A stretch of DNA of 64,000 nucleotides from UBA4479 sp963974935. Lineage in GTDB: Bacteria > Pseudomonadota > Alphaproteobacteria > Rhodospirillales > Casp-alpha2. This document shows positions 27,707 through 36,536 of the stretch, piece after piece. The notes under the pieces are model-generated. The model saw only the letters and a program-made list of their open reading frames with translations, was not told where the DNA came from and did not search any database. Position 1 is the first letter of the stretch. Each line of letters opens with the position of its first letter. Made by a program: the position numbers and the translations under genes. The stretch spans positions 124,001-188,000 of the forward strand of contig CAXBEV010000002.1 in assembly GCA_963974935.1 (NCBI GenBank), in the 5' to 3' direction.

Positions 27707-28800
27707 TGCGCTGCCCCCACGCTGCCGGCACTCGGTGCGACCCGCCAATCGTTTTCGTAGACGTTGACCTTTGCCGCATCGAACACAACCCGCGTGTCGT
27801 CGGCGCTGATGGCTCTGCCTTCGTCGACCAGAATATTGATCTCGGCACCGAACAAGTCGGCGCGGACGATCTTATGCCGTCCGACATCTTCAACCCGTCG
27901 GACAGTGACGGGCAGGCCCGTAGCCTCGGACGTCAAACTTACAAATTCCGGGCGCACCCCGATTTGCATCTTACCACCCCGGACCTCATACGCTGCCCCC
28001 AACGGTACGGCATGACCATTGACGTGCGCCGTATTGCCATCGATCTGGGCATCCAACAGGTTCATACCTGGCGAGCCGATGAAGTAGCCGACGAATGTAT
28101 GCTCCGGCGTTTCGAACAATTCGACCGGCGTACCCATTTGCACAACCCGACCGTCATACATGACGACAACTTTGTCGGCGAAGGTTAGCGCTTCGGTTTG
28201 GTCGTGGGTCACGTAGATCATCGTGTGGCCGAACTCTTGGTGCAGCGATTTAAGCTGGGTCCTCAACTCCCATTTCATGTGGGGATCGATCACGGTCAGA
28301 GGCTCATCGAAAAGAATCGCGTTCACGTCTTCGCGCACCATGCCCCGACCAAGGCTAATTTTTTGCTTGGCATCAGCCGTCAGGCCGCGGGCTTTGCGGT
28401 TCAGTACCGACTCCATACCGATCATGGCTGCAATCTGTTGAACACGCTCACGGATATACGCCGCGTTGGCACCGCGGTTGCGTAGAGGAAACGCCAAATT
28501 GTCATGCACAGTCATAGTGTCGTAGACAACCGGGAACTGGAAAACCTGCGCGATATTTCGATCCGCCGTGGTCATCTGTGTGACATCATCGTCGCCAAAC
28601 AAGACGCGCCCCTCGGACGGATAGAGAAGACCAGAAATGATGTTGAGCAACGTGGACTTGCCGCAGCCCGACGATCCAAGCAGCGCATAGGCCTCGCCGT
28701 CGTTCCAAACGTGGTCCATTTCCTTCAAGGCATAGTCGTCTTCGCTTTTTGGTTTGGGCAGGTAGGAATGCGCCAAGTTCGAGAGTGTGATTTTTGCCAT
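27703..28800 (-). CDS. glpT: Glycerol ABC transporter ATPase GlpT
   Basis: 365 aa ATP-binding subunit. Walker A GSSGCGKSTLL, Q-loop, LSLGRG-type signature (KISLGRGMV), Walker B ILFDEPLTVIDP and H-loop THDQTEA are present, plus a C-terminal TOBE-like regulatory domain (MQIGVRPEFVSL). GlpS and GlpT together form the nucleotide-binding heterodimer. The symbol here means the ABC ATPase of rhizobial nomenclature, not the MFS glycerol-3-phosphate antiporter of enteric bacteria. Confidence 0.94.
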   Translation of the reverse strand: MAKITLSNLAHSYLPKPKSEDDYALKEMDHVWNDGEAYALLGSSGCGKSTLLNIISGLLYPSEGRVLFGDDDVTQMTTADRNIAQVFQFPVVYDTMTVHDNLAFPLRNRGANAAYIRERVQQIAAMIGMESVLNRKARGLTADAKQKISLGRGMVREDVNAILFDEPLTVIDPHMKWELRTQLKSLHQEFGHTMIYVTHDQTEALTFADKVVVMYDGRVVQMGTPVELFETPEHTFVGYFIGSPGMNLLDAQIDGNTAHVNGHAVPLGAAYEVRGGKMQIGVRPEFVSLTSEATGLPVTVRRVEDVGRHKIVRADLFGAEINILVDEGRAISADDTRVVFDAAKVNVYENDWRVAPSAGSVGAAQ

Positions 28801-28817
28801 GGTTCTTATCCCGCCCC

Positions 28818-29906
28818 TCAGGCCGCCAACGTATAAGCGGCCGGAGCCACAAGCGCGCCGTCTTCGTTGAAGACATAGATGTGTGTTGGATCGACGTAGG
28901 CTTTGATCGCCGTGCCGATGGTCAGATTTTGCACACCATGCACCACGCCGACCCATCGTGAGATATCGTGATCAAGGTGGACAAACGTCTCCGACCCTGT
29001 GATCTCCGTCACGGCCAACTGACAGTCAAATTCCAAAGCGTTCTCAGACTGACTGGCCAGGCCGAGATGATTGGGCCGGAAGCCGGCCATGTAGCGTCCA
29101 TCGGATAGCGATTCTAGCCGCGCGCTCGTCTGCGATGTTTGGCCATCACCGTAGGTTAGCGTGCCTCCTGACTTTGTGATCGGCAGGAAATTCATCGGCG
29201 GGTCGGAGAACACGCGTGCCGTCGTCGCATCCGCAGGCTTGCGATAGACGTCCAGTGTTTTGCCGAACTGCGTAACCCGGCCTTCCCAAAGCGTCGCAGT
29301 GTTACCGCCCAACAATAGGGCTTCTTCCGGCTCGGTCGTGGCGTAGACGAAGATCGAACCCGCCTCTTCAAAGATTTTCGGAATCTCCGCGCGCAGCTCT
29401 TCACGCAGCTTATAATCCAGGTTCGCCAGTGGCTCATCGAGAAGAACAAGTCCCGCGTCTTTGACCAAGGCGCGCGCCAATGCACACCGTTGTTGCTGTC
29501 CGCCTGAAAGTTCCAACGGCTTGCGGTCCAACATCGGGGTCAGCTTCATGAGGTCGGCCGACTTTCGAACTGCTTGCTCGATTTCGGTTGGCGTCTTGCC
29601 CAACAACCTCATTGGCGAAGCGATGTTTTCATACACAGTCATCGACGGGTAGTTGATGAACTGCTGATAAACCATCGCGATCTTGCGATCCTGCACACGC
29701 ATGCCCGTAACATCCGTACCCTGCCAGACGATGGACCCCGTGTTCGGCACGTCTAATCCAGCCATCAGACGCATCAACGATGTCTTTCCCGACAAGGTCG
29801 GGCCAAGCAACACATTCATCGTACCATTTTCGAGGGTCAGATCCGTTGGATGGATATGTATCTGACCGTCGAAAACCTTGCTGACGCCTTTCAATTCAAG
29901 CGACAT
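28818..29906 (-). CDS. glpS: Glycerol ABC transporter ATPase GlpS
   Basis: 362 aa. The Walker A motif GPTLSGKTSLM is slightly unusual. Signature LSGGQQQRCALARAL and Walker B LVLLDEPLANLD are intact. The usual H-loop HD position reads TTEPEEALLL, so the switch histidine appears replaced (ATTEPEE), which would make this the degenerate partner of the pair. A C-terminal TOBE-like domain is present. 17 bases separate it from glpT and 15 from glpD. Confidence 0.94.
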   Translation of the reverse strand: MSLELKGVSKVFDGQIHIHPTDLTLENGTMNVLLGPTLSGKTSLMRLMAGLDVPNTGSIVWQGTDVTGMRVQDRKIAMVYQQFINYPSMTVYENIASPMRLLGKTPTEIEQAVRKSADLMKLTPMLDRKPLELSGGQQQRCALARALVKDAGLVLLDEPLANLDYKLREELRAEIPKIFEEAGSIFVYATTEPEEALLLGGNTATLWEGRVTQFGKTLDVYRKPADATTARVFSDPPMNFLPITKSGGTLTYGDGQTSQTSARLESLSDGRYMAGFRPNHLGLASQSENALEFDCQLAVTEITGSETFVHLDHDISRWVGVVHGVQNLTIGTAIKAYVDPTHIYVFNEDGALVAPAAYTLAA

Positions 29907-29921
29907 GCTTTTCCCACCCAG

Positions 29922-31520
29922 TTATTCCGCAGCCAGGCGCGAGGCCGGCTTAGGTTGTTTATCCATCCAGGCTTCGAGGCCTTGGATTTGTTCGTTAGTT
30001 AGGCGCAACCCCAGTTTGGAGCGGCGCCATATGATATCCTCTGCACACACTGCGTACTCTTTGCTCATTAGCCACGCAGCCTCACGTTCTGTCAGGGTCG
30101 CTCCGAAGTCTTGACCTAAATCGACTACGGACGTTGCGTCGCCCAAAATAACACGGGCTTCCGTACCGTAGGCCCGCACCAACCGTCGTGCCCAAAACGC
30201 ATCTAGAAAGGCGTAGTTCGTTCGCAATTCGGCGATTAGCACGTCGACATCCATTACAGGAAAGTCACCGCCGGGCAAGGGTACCCGCGCGGTCCAACCC
30301 TCGCCGAGTCCCGGAAAGGCACCCGCCAACTTATCGACGGATTGTTCGGCCAATTTTCGGTGCGTCGTAATCTTGCCGCCGAAGATGTTCAGTATCTGAG
30401 GGCCGTTCGTATCCAAGGACAGTGTATAGTCGCGGGTTGCCGCCGTCGCCGACAGCGCTCCATCATCATAAAGTGGGCGAACGCCCGAATAGGTCCAAAC
30501 CACGTCCTCGCGCGTAACGGGCTTTTTAAAATACTCAGATGCGAATCGACAGAGATAATCACATTCTTCATCGGTGGCCGTTGCATCTTTCGGATCAGCG
30601 GTGTGGTCATGATCCGTCGTACCGATTAGCGTGAAATCCATCTCATAGGGAATGGCAAAAATAATGCGGCCGTCCGACCCTTGGAAAAAATAGCACTTCT
30701 CGTGATCGAACAGTTTCCTGGTCACAATGTGACTGCCACGCACAAGGCGGATGCCTTCGGTCGAGTTCAGATGCAATTTTGTCTCAATGACATCCTGAAC
30801 CCATGGCCCTCCCGCATTCACGATCGTCTTTGCAAGACGCTCTGATTGCGCGCCCGTTTCAACGTTTTCGGTGGTGATGGTCCAATACGCATCCCCACGC
30901 ACGGCAGAGACAACCTTGGTCCGCGTCAGGATGGTGGCACCGCGCTGCTGCGCATCCCGCGCGTTCAATACAACAAGGCGCGAGTCATCGACCCACACAT
31001 CAGAATATTCGTACGCGCGCTTGAACTTGTCATGCAGCGGTCCGCCAGCCGGATCGGTTCGCAAATCAAGGGTCTTCGTCCCCGGCAAAATCTCACGCCC
31101 GCCCAAATGGTCATAGAAAAACAAACCAAGGCGGATCATCCACGCAGGCCTGCGCCCCTTCAGCCAGGGCATAAAGCGGCCAACCAACCGCGACGCCGGT
31201 GTCGAGGTATCGAACCGCATATCGGCATGAAACGGCAGAACGAACCGCATGGGCCACGAGATATGCGGCATCGCGCGCAGCAGCGTCTCTCGCTCTTTCA
31301 AGGAATGGCGAACCAAATTGATTTCAAAAAATTCGAGATAGCGTAAACCGCCATGGAACAGCTTGGTTGACGCAGACGACGTCGCAGAGGCCAAGTCCGC
31401 CATCTCTGCCAGTGAGACAGAAAGGCCGCGACCTGCCGCATCCCTTGCGATTGCACACCCATTTATGCCGCCACCGATGACGAAAATATCATCTACGGTG
31501 GTGCGCGATTGCACCGCCAT
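29922..31520 (-). CDS. glpD: Aerobic glycerol-3-phosphate dehydrogenase
   Basis: 532 aa membrane-associated FAD enzyme that oxidises glycerol-3-phosphate to dihydroxyacetone phosphate and feeds electrons to quinone. FAD site FVIGGGINGCAIARDAAGRG, SSASTKLFHGGLRYLE and GTTDHD motifs are all typical; the C-terminal helical domain is complete. It is the first gene of the glycerol operon, with SD AGGAGG before the ATG at 31520. The regulator glpR is divergent. Confidence 0.96.
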   Translation of the reverse strand: MAVQSRTTVDDIFVIGGGINGCAIARDAAGRGLSVSLAEMADLASATSSASTKLFHGGLRYLEFFEINLVRHSLKERETLLRAMPHISWPMRFVLPFHADMRFDTSTPASRLVGRFMPWLKGRRPAWMIRLGLFFYDHLGGREILPGTKTLDLRTDPAGGPLHDKFKRAYEYSDVWVDDSRLVVLNARDAQQRGATILTRTKVVSAVRGDAYWTITTENVETGAQSERLAKTIVNAGGPWVQDVIETKLHLNSTEGIRLVRGSHIVTRKLFDHEKCYFFQGSDGRIIFAIPYEMDFTLIGTTDHDHTADPKDATATDEECDYLCRFASEYFKKPVTREDVVWTYSGVRPLYDDGALSATAATRDYTLSLDTNGPQILNIFGGKITTHRKLAEQSVDKLAGAFPGLGEGWTARVPLPGGDFPVMDVDVLIAELRTNYAFLDAFWARRLVRAYGTEARVILGDATSVVDLGQDFGATLTEREAAWLMSKEYAVCAEDIIWRRSKLGLRLTNEQIQGLEAWMDKQPKPASRLAAE

Positions 31521-31585
31521 GCTTCCTCCTTATTTTTTATTAATCTTAACAAACAAGATGACCCCGCATTGTGTCAATGATAATT

Positions 31586-31614
31586 CTTTCATTTTTTTTC
31601 ATTTTTTTTCAAAA
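31586..31614. promoter_or_regulatory. Candidate GlpR operator: phased TTTCA repeats
   Basis: CTTTCATTTTTTT, TTCATTTTTTT and TTCAAAA place TTTCA-type units at 10-base spacing (one helix turn) in the 264-base gap between glpD and glpR. DeoR/GlpR regulators commonly bind phased short direct repeats of the TTTCG/TTTCA kind, so this is a reasonable operator controlling both genes. Confidence 0.45.
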
Positions 31615-31784
31615 TTACGATAAACATTCATCATATTAGTTCATTCAACAGCAATTTTGAGATTTTTTCTGTATTTCGGAAGGAATCCAACATAAACGAA
31701 GATTAAGGATTGACTTGGCAAAGGCCCATCTAACATGCTTAGCCGACACACCGATAAGCATATTCAATGGAGGTCGCACCACCG

Positions 31785-32561
31785 ATGGCGCAATCGTTTC
31801 GGAAAACTGAAATTTTAGAGATTGCGCACCACGACGGTCGAGTTGTTGTTGAAGACCTTGCCGAGCGGTTTGGGGTCACAACGCAAACCATCCGCCGCGA
31901 TCTGAGTGACCTTGCAAACGAAGGGAAACTCAATCGTGTGCATGGTGGTGCCATCATGCCCGCCGGCGCGGCGAACATTCGCTACTCGGTGCGCCGTGCC
32001 ATCAATGAGGATGCGAAGGATGCGATCGCAGCGCTGTGCGCCCGGGAAATTCCCAACAACTCGTCCGTCCTGCTCAGTATCGGAACGTCAACGGAGGCAG
32101 TTGCGAACGCACTGCTTGGGCACGAAAATCTAACCATCCTAACCAACAACTTGAACGTCGCCACGATCATGTCGGCCAATCTTTCGTGTCAGATTATCAT
32201 CACAGGGGGTGTGCTGCGCCCGCACGATGGCGGTTTGGTTGGCGATTTGACGGCACAAGCGATCGAGCGCTTTAAAGTTGAACACGCGGTCATCGGCACC
32301 TCTGCCCTCGATCTTGAGGGGGATCTGATGGACTTTGATCTGCAAGAGGTCCGGGTGAGCCGCACCATCATCAATCTCTCGAAAAAGACCTTCCTTGTTA
32401 CCGACAGTTCCAAGTTGGAACGTTCCGCGCCTGTAAAGGTCGCGTCACTCAGCGAGATCGACGCCATCTTCAGTAATCGTCTTCCGGTCGAACTTAAGCA
32501 GCAATGTCATGAATGGGGCACCGCCGTTTTTGAAACCGAATGCGCCAAAGGGTATGTTTAA
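31785..32561 (+). CDS. glpR: DeoR-family glycerol operon repressor
   Basis: 258 aa. DeoR helix-turn-helix (VVVEDLAERFGVTTQTIRRDLSDL) with the NRVHGGAI motif, then the sugar-phosphate-binding domain (LLSIGTSTEAVANAL, LTNNLNVATIM, GGVLRPHDGGLVG). It likely responds to glycerol-3-phosphate. ATG at 31785 has GGAG 11 bases upstream; an in-frame ATG at 31767 would add six residues. Divergent to glpD, so the shared intergenic region probably carries its operators. Confidence 0.93.
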   Translation: MAQSFRKTEILEIAHHDGRVVVEDLAERFGVTTQTIRRDLSDLANEGKLNRVHGGAIMPAGAANIRYSVRRAINEDAKDAIAALCAREIPNNSSVLLSIGTSTEAVANALLGHENLTILTNNLNVATIMSANLSCQIIITGGVLRPHDGGLVGDLTAQAIERFKVEHAVIGTSALDLEGDLMDFDLQEVRVSRTIINLSKKTFLVTDSSKLERSAPVKVASLSEIDAIFSNRLPVELKQQCHEWGTAVFETECAKGYV

Positions 32562-32954
32562 AGGCAATAGGCTTTTAGCTTTTTGTGACACAGCCCAAAA
32601 GACAGAGAACCTTTGATTATTGACCGACGCGTTTTTCCATCAGTGTAGATAAGACCGCACTCTCTGACTGACGTAATTATCATGCTTGGAAGCCGGCTTT
32701 TGAAAAAAAGCGATCGGTTTTTGGAATGAAATTTAGCTTCACCATCATCCTCTTCTTAAGTCATTAAATTAGAAAGTGGTTCCCTCCTAGTTCCCAACCC
32801 CTAGAAAGGTGGCTTCACACCTCGGGCAATATATCTGCTTTCGGCGTCTAAGCGGGCGTGAGTTGGATGCGGTAAATTTCTTCCGCTTATGACCGTCATA
32901 AGAAAGTCACTGCACAATGGTTGCGGCAAACGCGTGCCATAAGCCCGATATGAC
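32562..32954. other. 393 bp without recognisable feature
   Basis: AT-rich stretch downstream of glpR. I see no convincing reading frame, terminator or repeat. A 74-codon minus-strand open frame here (32801-33025) has poor composition and overlaps the better small gene at 32955-33074. Confidence 0.5.
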
Positions 32955-33074
32955 TTAGATAACGAAAATGCCAAGTACACCCCACACCGCGGCGACAAGG
33001 GCGAGAGTAACAGCGCCGCCGCCAATCATCATGTACGACACACTTTTCAGAGATACCGGGTCATTTTTGCTCAT
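32955..33074 (-). CDS. Candidate 39-residue single-span membrane protein
   Basis: Minus-strand ATG at 33074 opens MSKNDPVSLKSVSYMMIG followed by a continuous hydrophobic span GGGAVTLALVAAVWGVLGIFVI and a stop at 32955. GAGAG lies about 8 bases before the ATG. A short polar head followed by one glycine-rich transmembrane helix is typical of small membrane proteins that adjust larger complexes. No family is recognised. Confidence 0.6.
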   Translation of the reverse strand: MSKNDPVSLKSVSYMMIGGGAVTLALVAAVWGVLGIFVI

Positions 33075-33241
33075 GTTGCGCTCTCTCGCGCTAGGTCCGA
33101 TGTTTTCGTAAATTATTCGTGCGGGACCCAAGATCGCTCATTGAACATAGATCCCAACAGACTTCGAAATGGGACCCCATGGCCAAGCTAACAAGGTGAT
33201 TTTTCGTACATGAATTTTTTTAATAGTTTCCCAAGCTGATC

Positions 33242-33370
33242 TCATGCGGCCTTCTCGTCCAATGCTTGTTTCATTGCGACCTCAGCCCGACATGTTCCCG
33301 CACTAAACACGCACGGTGATTTGCCGAATAGATAATAAGGGCAGCGTGCACCAACGACCTTCGCTAACAT
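33242..33370 (-). CDS. Candidate 42-residue cysteine-containing protein
   Basis: Minus-strand frame MLAKVVGARCPYYLFGKSP followed by CVFSAGTCRAEVAMKQA and LDEKAA, then stop. Three cysteines (C10, C20, C27) and a normal-looking helical tail make it more protein-like than random frames nearby. It lacks a clear ribosome site, so it may be a small gene, or the tail of a decayed longer one. It is divergent from the dioxygenase gene (40 bases apart). Confidence 0.35.
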   Translation of the reverse strand: MLAKVVGARCPYYLFGKSPCVFSAGTCRAEVAMKQALDEKAA

Positions 33371-33410
33371 GCTAATATGGTGAGCGCGCCGATGAATAGG
33401 AGATTTGAAA

Positions 33411-34283
33411 ATGACAATTCTTACGGAAGAACAAAAGCAAGCTTTCTGGCGCGACGGTGTTTTAGTGGTACGAGATGCTGTGACACCAACTCAACTTTCT
33501 GCGCTCCGCAAACAGTTCAGCGACTGGGTCGAAGAAAGCAAGCAACATACGGCATCATACGGCGAATGTATTGATGGGCGGCAGCGCTTTGACTTACAAC
33601 CGGGGCATACATCGGAGAAACCATCACTTCGTCGGATCAACGCGCCGACGGAAGCCTCGGAGGCATACTTTAACGTCATGTCAGACAGCCCGATGGTCGA
33701 TATGATCGCCGAGCTCATCGGCCCCAATGTTCGCCATCATCACAATAAGATTAACTCCAAACTGCCGGGCACGGCGACCAAAGTGGATTGGCATCAAGAC
33801 TTTCCTTATACCCCACACACGAATTCCGATCTCGTCACAGCCCTCTTAATGGTCGATGAAGTGACCGAACAAAACGGGCCGCTGGAGATCGTAAAAGAAT
33901 CCCATAAAGGGCCGCTCCATTCGTTGTGGCATGATGGCGTCTTCACAGGCGCCGTTGATCAAGCAACGGCCAAAGATTGCCTCTCCAATGTAACAAAATG
34001 TTTTGGTCCTGCCGGGTCGGTTTGCTTTATGCACACGCGTGTTCTGCACGGGTCAGCACCAAATCATTCGGATCATCCGCGTACGTTGTTTATCAGCGTT
34101 TATGCCGCCGCAGACGCCGTTGCGTGTGCGCCCAATCCGGTACCTAACAAACACGAAGGTTTGCTTGTCAGGGGGAAAGAACCCCATAAAATTCGTTGCA
34201 CAGCGTACGAAGTAGACGTTCCCGAGTTCCCAAAACAAGCATCTTTCTTTGCTCAACAATCCCAAGAAGAAAGAGGTCATTGA
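33411..34283 (+). CDS. Phytanoyl-CoA dioxygenase (PhyH) family Fe(II)/2-oxoglutarate oxygenase
   Basis: 290 aa. The iron triad is visible: WHQD (H and D) and the later H in VLHGSAPNHSDHPRTL, whose following arginine would bind 2-oxoglutarate. N-terminal FWRDGVLVVRDAVTPTQL is a PhyH hallmark. ATG at 33411 has AGGAG 8 bases upstream. The family hydroxylates diverse small molecules (ectoine, acyl-CoA, alkaloid or halogenated precursors), so the substrate is open. It lies upstream of a flavin monooxygenase gene in the same direction. Confidence 0.9.
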   Translation: MTILTEEQKQAFWRDGVLVVRDAVTPTQLSALRKQFSDWVEESKQHTASYGECIDGRQRFDLQPGHTSEKPSLRRINAPTEASEAYFNVMSDSPMVDMIAELIGPNVRHHHNKINSKLPGTATKVDWHQDFPYTPHTNSDLVTALLMVDEVTEQNGPLEIVKESHKGPLHSLWHDGVFTGAVDQATAKDCLSNVTKCFGPAGSVCFMHTRVLHGSAPNHSDHPRTLFISVYAAADAVACAPNPVPNKHEGLLVRGKEPHKIRCTAYEVDVPEFPKQASFFAQQSQEERGH

Positions 34284-34445
34284 ATCGGCAAGCGTCTTAA
34301 GTCACGTTGACCCATTGGCGGTACGATTCATCTTTCCGCAAATAAAAAAAAGAATTCGATATCCAATTATCCGTGCGCCAATATGCGCGTGGGCTATTTC
34401 TAATGCTAGGTGGTCGCCGATTTTAATCCGGAAAAGGACCCAGGA

Positions 34446-35711
34446 ATGCCGACTGAAAAAATAGACACGCTCGTTGTTGGCGCTGGCCAAGCCGGCTTGG
34501 CCATGAGCGAACATCTGAGCAACTGCGGTGTGCCTCACCTTGTATTGGAACGGCACCGGATCGCCGAACGCTGGCGCTCGGAAAGATGGGACTCTTTGGT
34601 TGCCAACGGTCCGGCCTGGCACGATCGATTTCCGGGTATGGAGTTTCCCAATACCGATCCCGATGCTTTCGCCTCCAAGGAGGAAGTCGCGGATTATTTT
34701 GTCGCATATGCAAAAAAGATCGCCGCCCCCATCCGCTGCGGCGTGAATGTAGAGAGCGTGCAAAGGAACGTCGACCGCCCCGGCTTCCGCGTCGAAACGT
34801 CGGAGGGCGCAATCGAAGCCACCTACGTGATTGCCGCGACAGGACCTTTCCAGCACCCTGTCATTCCACCCGTTATCCCTGAAGATGCGGGCATCGAGCA
34901 GATTCATTCCAGCACTTACCACAATCCCGGCCAATTACCTGAAGGCGCGGTGCTCGTGGTCGGTGCGGGGTCTTCGGGAACGCAAATCGCCGACGAACTG
35001 TTGGCGGCGGGAAAGCGTGTTTACCTCTCGGTCGGCTCACACGACCGTCCGCCACGAAGCTATCGCGGGCGCGACTTCGTCTGGTGGCTGGGGATCTTGG
35101 GCAAGTGGGATGCTCAGGCCGTCGAGCCCGGCACGGAGCATGTCACGATCTCGGTGAGCGGTGCGCATGGCGGCCAGACGGTCGACTTCCGACGTCTTGC
35201 CAAAAAGGGCATGACACTTGTCGGTCTGACAAAGTCGTTTAAAAACGGTGTGCTGACTTTTGCGCCGGATCTTGCAGACAATCTTGCGAAAGGCGATGCG
35301 AACTATCTGTCTTTGCTGGACGAAGCCGACGCATATGTTGCCCGCAATCGTCTTGATCTGCCGGAAGAGCCTGATGCCCGCAATATCGAAGCGGACCCGC
35401 AGTGCGTTACAAACCCCATTCTTGAATTAAATCTGGCGGAGGCTGGCATAACCACGATCATCTGGGCAACAGGCTATGCTGTTGATTACAGTTGGCTGAA
35501 GGTGGACACATTCGACGATGCAAATAAGCCGATGCATCAGCGCGGGGTCTCGGCTGAGCCCGGGATTTATTTCCTGGGATTGCCATGGCTGTCGGGACGG
35601 GGCTCCTCCTTCATATGGGGCGTCTGGCACGATGCAAAGTATTTAGCCGACCATATTTCAACGCAACGTAAGTATCTGGCGTATCATGCTGCCGCACAGG
35701 GCAAGACCTAA
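34446..35711 (+). CDS. Flavin-containing monooxygenase family oxidoreductase
   Basis: 421 aa. The FAD Rossmann motif VVGAGQAGLAMSEHL and the NADPH motif VVGAGSSGTQIADELL are both present, together with ERWRSERWDSLVANGPAWHDRFPG near residue 40 and ATGPFQHPVIP. C-terminal YFLGLPWLSGRGSSFIWGVW is typical of CzcO/FMO-like enzymes. The start at 34446 (MPTEKIDTLVVGAG) follows AGGA. It may N- or S-oxygenate or act as a Baeyer-Villiger enzyme. Substrate unknown; probably works with the neighbouring dioxygenase. Confidence 0.9.
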   Translation: MPTEKIDTLVVGAGQAGLAMSEHLSNCGVPHLVLERHRIAERWRSERWDSLVANGPAWHDRFPGMEFPNTDPDAFASKEEVADYFVAYAKKIAAPIRCGVNVESVQRNVDRPGFRVETSEGAIEATYVIAATGPFQHPVIPPVIPEDAGIEQIHSSTYHNPGQLPEGAVLVVGAGSSGTQIADELLAAGKRVYLSVGSHDRPPRSYRGRDFVWWLGILGKWDAQAVEPGTEHVTISVSGAHGGQTVDFRRLAKKGMTLVGLTKSFKNGVLTFAPDLADNLAKGDANYLSLLDEADAYVARNRLDLPEEPDARNIEADPQCVTNPILELNLAEAGITTIIWATGYAVDYSWLKVDTFDDANKPMHQRGVSAEPGIYFLGLPWLSGRGSSFIWGVWHDAKYLADHISTQRKYLAYHAAAQGKT

Positions 35712-35782
35712 AGGTACGAAAACAAACGTGGGCGACTGTCCATCGTCGGAACATTTAAAGCGCATGGGAGAGATCACAGCGA

Positions 35783-36487
35783 ATGGCGAATTCTTTTAGT
35801 GTCCAAGTTCTTAATTTCTCGAACATTCTTGAAATTGATGGAGCCAGAACGCCGGACAACTATGCAGCTCTGCTCGACGCACTTGAGTATGGAGACCAGA
35901 CAGGCATGAGCGACGATGAAAAACGTGAAATGTGCCTGATGTCTTTACAAGATCATAAGCCCGCCGAAGCGGCCTACCTTGTGTTGAAACACGACATGGC
36001 CGACGTGCTTCGGGACGGACAGATGCGGAATGCCGCAACCGAGATGCTTGATGAAAAACTGTGGGAAGAATATGCAGACTCATCGCTGCACGAACGGATG
36101 TTTAATGCCGGCAGTTTGCTCTACGCCGCTTTTCCGGGTTCGTTCCCGAAGCCCGATGCGGTCCGGGTTGTCCTAAGTGTCACCGCCAACGATGCTCGCT
36201 CCAAGGCGCTTTTGACGCTCGATCTGAACGAGTCATTTCTGGTTCGCCTCCTTGCCGACGGCATGGATGATCGGGCAGCGCTACATCGCTTGTATCATGA
36301 CGAACTTGTCGGACCGTCTTTTCCAAATGCCCACGAGGTAGTGTGGATTGTCAGCACACATCCGCTCAGTGACGATGTCATGCAGATTGAGGTCGTCAGC
36401 TCCGGCTACTGGTTGGATGCGCTTATGGATACGGACTCATACGATTCATCCGCCTATGCAGACACGGCACCATCGGCACGCGGCTAA
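35783..36487 (+). CDS. Unknown acidic soluble protein (234 aa)
   Basis: 234 aa, acidic, no membrane segment, no signal peptide. It starts MANSFSVQVLNFSNILEIDG after GGGAGAG. The sequence MSDDEKREMCLMSLQDHKPAEAAYLVL suggests a helical N-terminal half; the C-terminal half (AHEVVWIVSTHPLSDDVMQIEVVSSGYW) suggests mixed alpha/beta. I do not recognise a domain. It follows the monooxygenase by 71 bases in the same direction and may belong to the same unit. Confidence 0.8.
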   Translation: MANSFSVQVLNFSNILEIDGARTPDNYAALLDALEYGDQTGMSDDEKREMCLMSLQDHKPAEAAYLVLKHDMADVLRDGQMRNAATEMLDEKLWEEYADSSLHERMFNAGSLLYAAFPGSFPKPDAVRVVLSVTANDARSKALLTLDLNESFLVRLLADGMDDRAALHRLYHDELVGPSFPNAHEVVWIVSTHPLSDDVMQIEVVSSGYWLDALMDTDSYDSSAYADTAPSARG

Positions 36488-36536
36488 ACGCGTATCTGTT
36501 TTTTGACGCATATCTGCACCGGCAACTTTCAGCGCA

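Noticed and set aside
31586..31614. T-rich tandem repeat as a possible CRISPR-like array
   Set aside because: Units are about 10 bases without spacers; it fits an operator or simple-sequence tract. No CRISPR array is visible elsewhere in the window.
31710..31736. TTGACT...TAACAT as a glpR promoter
   Set aside because: The spacer is only 15 bases, so it is below the standard for a separate feature.
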